A program made the position numbers and the translations under genes. A stretch of DNA of 64,000 nt from JACKII01 sp965222315 (GTDB taxonomy: Bacteria; Pseudomonadota; Alphaproteobacteria; Bin95), in contig OZ244951.1 of the NCBI GenBank assembly GCA_965222315.1, positions 4,216,001 to 4,280,000 of the forward strand, read 5' to 3'. The notes beneath the pieces are model-generated. The model saw only the letters and a program-made list of their open reading frames with translations. It had not been told where the DNA came from and did no database searches. Position 1 is the stretch's first letter. Each line of letters begins with the position of its first letter. Positions 63,376 to 64,000 of this stretch are shown here, in pieces.

Positions 63376-64000
63376 ATGCGCCCCACGCCCGCCTACAGCG
63401 ATTTCGAGACCTACCTCGCCGCCGTCGAACAATTCACCGACGATGTGCTGATCCCGAACGAGCCGCGCCTTGCCGAGGAGATGTGCATCCCGGAGGAAAT
63501 TACCCAGCAGATGCGCGACCTGGGCCTGTTCGGCATTTCGATCCCGGAGGAATATGGCGGCCTGGATTGCTCCCAGGAAGAGCAGGTACGCCTGACCTTC
63601 GCCTTCACCCGCGGCTCGGCGGTCTACCGCTCGCGCTTCTCGACCACCATCGGCCTGACCAGCCAGGCGATCCTGGACTTCGCGACGGAAGAGCAGAAGC
63701 GCGCCTGGCTGCCCCGCATGGCGACGGGCGAAGTCACCGGCGCCTTCGCGTTGACGGAGCCCGACGCGGGCTCTGACGCTGGCGGCCTGAAGACCACCGC
63801 GCGGAAGGATGGCAATGGGTTCATCCTGAACGGGCACAAGCGCTACATCACCAACGCGCCCGACGCCGATCTGTTCCTGATCATGGCACGCACCGACGAG
63901 ACCCAGACCGGCTCCCGCGGTATCTCTGCTTTTCTGGTGGAACGCGGCACCCCTGGTCTGGAGCCCTCGCCGCCAACGCCGCTTTTGGGCCAGCACGGCT
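63376..64000 (+). CDS. Acyl-CoA dehydrogenase, N-terminal part, cut by right edge
   Basis: 208 codons are visible from the ATG at 63376 and the frame is open to the edge. The N-terminal helical domain is followed by LGLFGISIPEEYGGLDC, then the middle-domain signature GAFALTEPDAGSDAGGLKT and the strand ARKDGNGFILNGHKRYITNAP. These bind FAD and the acyl-CoA. The catalytic Glu lies beyond the edge. It oxidises acyl-CoA to enoyl-CoA in fatty or branched acid breakdown. The ribosome-binding site is weak (CACAGGACCGTC). Confidence 0.92.
   Translation, partial: MRPTPAYSDFETYLAAVEQFTDDVLIPNEPRLAEEMCIPEEITQQMRDLGLFGISIPEEYGGLDCSQEEQVRLTFAFTRGSAVYRSRFSTTIGLTSQAILDFATEEQKRAWLPRMATGEVTGAFALTEPDAGSDAGGLKTTARKDGNGFILNGHKRYITNAPDADLFLIMARTDETQTGSRGISAFLVERGTPGLEPSPPTPLLGQHG

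Overview
The window is GC-rich chromosomal DNA from an alphaproteobacterium, most likely a Rhodospirillales-type, probably free-living heterotroph. The evidence is the lipid A gene order (pmbA, DUF374 acyltransferase, waaA, lpxK, lpxL), a K+-independent H+-pyrophosphatase, a VPLPA-CTERM exported protein, an Lrp/DUF6356 pair, liv-type transporters, and many acyl-CoA and aromatic catabolism genes. I saw no rRNA, tRNA, CRISPR array, prophage or complete insertion sequence. About 60 protein genes are supported. Most are single genes or short operons on both strands, separated by palindromic repeats.

Layout. 0-8.4 kb: the left edge, an AT-rich control region with Fur-like palindromes ahead of a VPLPA-CTERM protein, two alpha/beta hydrolases, relics of an acyl-CoA ligase and a DMT permease, an Hsp20 gene behind an FNR/FixK-type box, an enolase-superfamily enzyme, a tandem universal stress protein, YebC and a tail-collar protein. 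8.4-15.4 kb: one minus-strand operon for a branched-chain-amino-acid-type ABC importer, interrupted by a long-chain-type acyl-CoA ligase, which suggests an organic-acid uptake and activation unit. 15.7-30.7 kb: nucleoside hydrolase, ThDP enzyme, two enoyl-CoA hydratases, oligopeptidase B followed by a MITE-like element, Tat-exported metallo-hydrolase, Lrp regulator, ComM-like ATPase, MFS carrier, H+-PPase and an orphan RES-domain protein.

30.7-40.6 kb: a non-coding block between convergent genes holds a large inverted repeat and a helically phased array of an 8-nt word. Then come glycerol kinase, MazG, a Rieske dioxygenase alpha/beta pair, an LLM flavoenzyme, a SHOCT protein, a zinc alcohol dehydrogenase and a Baeyer-Villiger-type monooxygenase, many separated by related hairpin repeats. 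40.6-48.7 kb: a YHYH-domain exported protein, then a stress and redox cassette (UspA, TetR, YHS protein, exported cysteine hydrolase, NTF2-like protein, disulfide reductase). This cassette lies between a decayed copy of the 3' end of an aldehyde dehydrogenase gene and the intact gene. 48.8-64 kb: Sel1-repeat protein, 2OG-Fe(II) oxygenase, the lipid A/Kdo operon, an MFS carrier, CMD protein, SDR, a MarR-EmrA-EmrB efflux unit and the start of an acyl-CoA dehydrogenase cut by the right edge.

The strongest unexplained signals are the phased ATGTAGAT array at 31306-31419, the stress cassette bounded by the duplicated gene end, and the palindromic repeat family whose two arms change together. Functional calls rest on motif recognition by eye. 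No database search was run.
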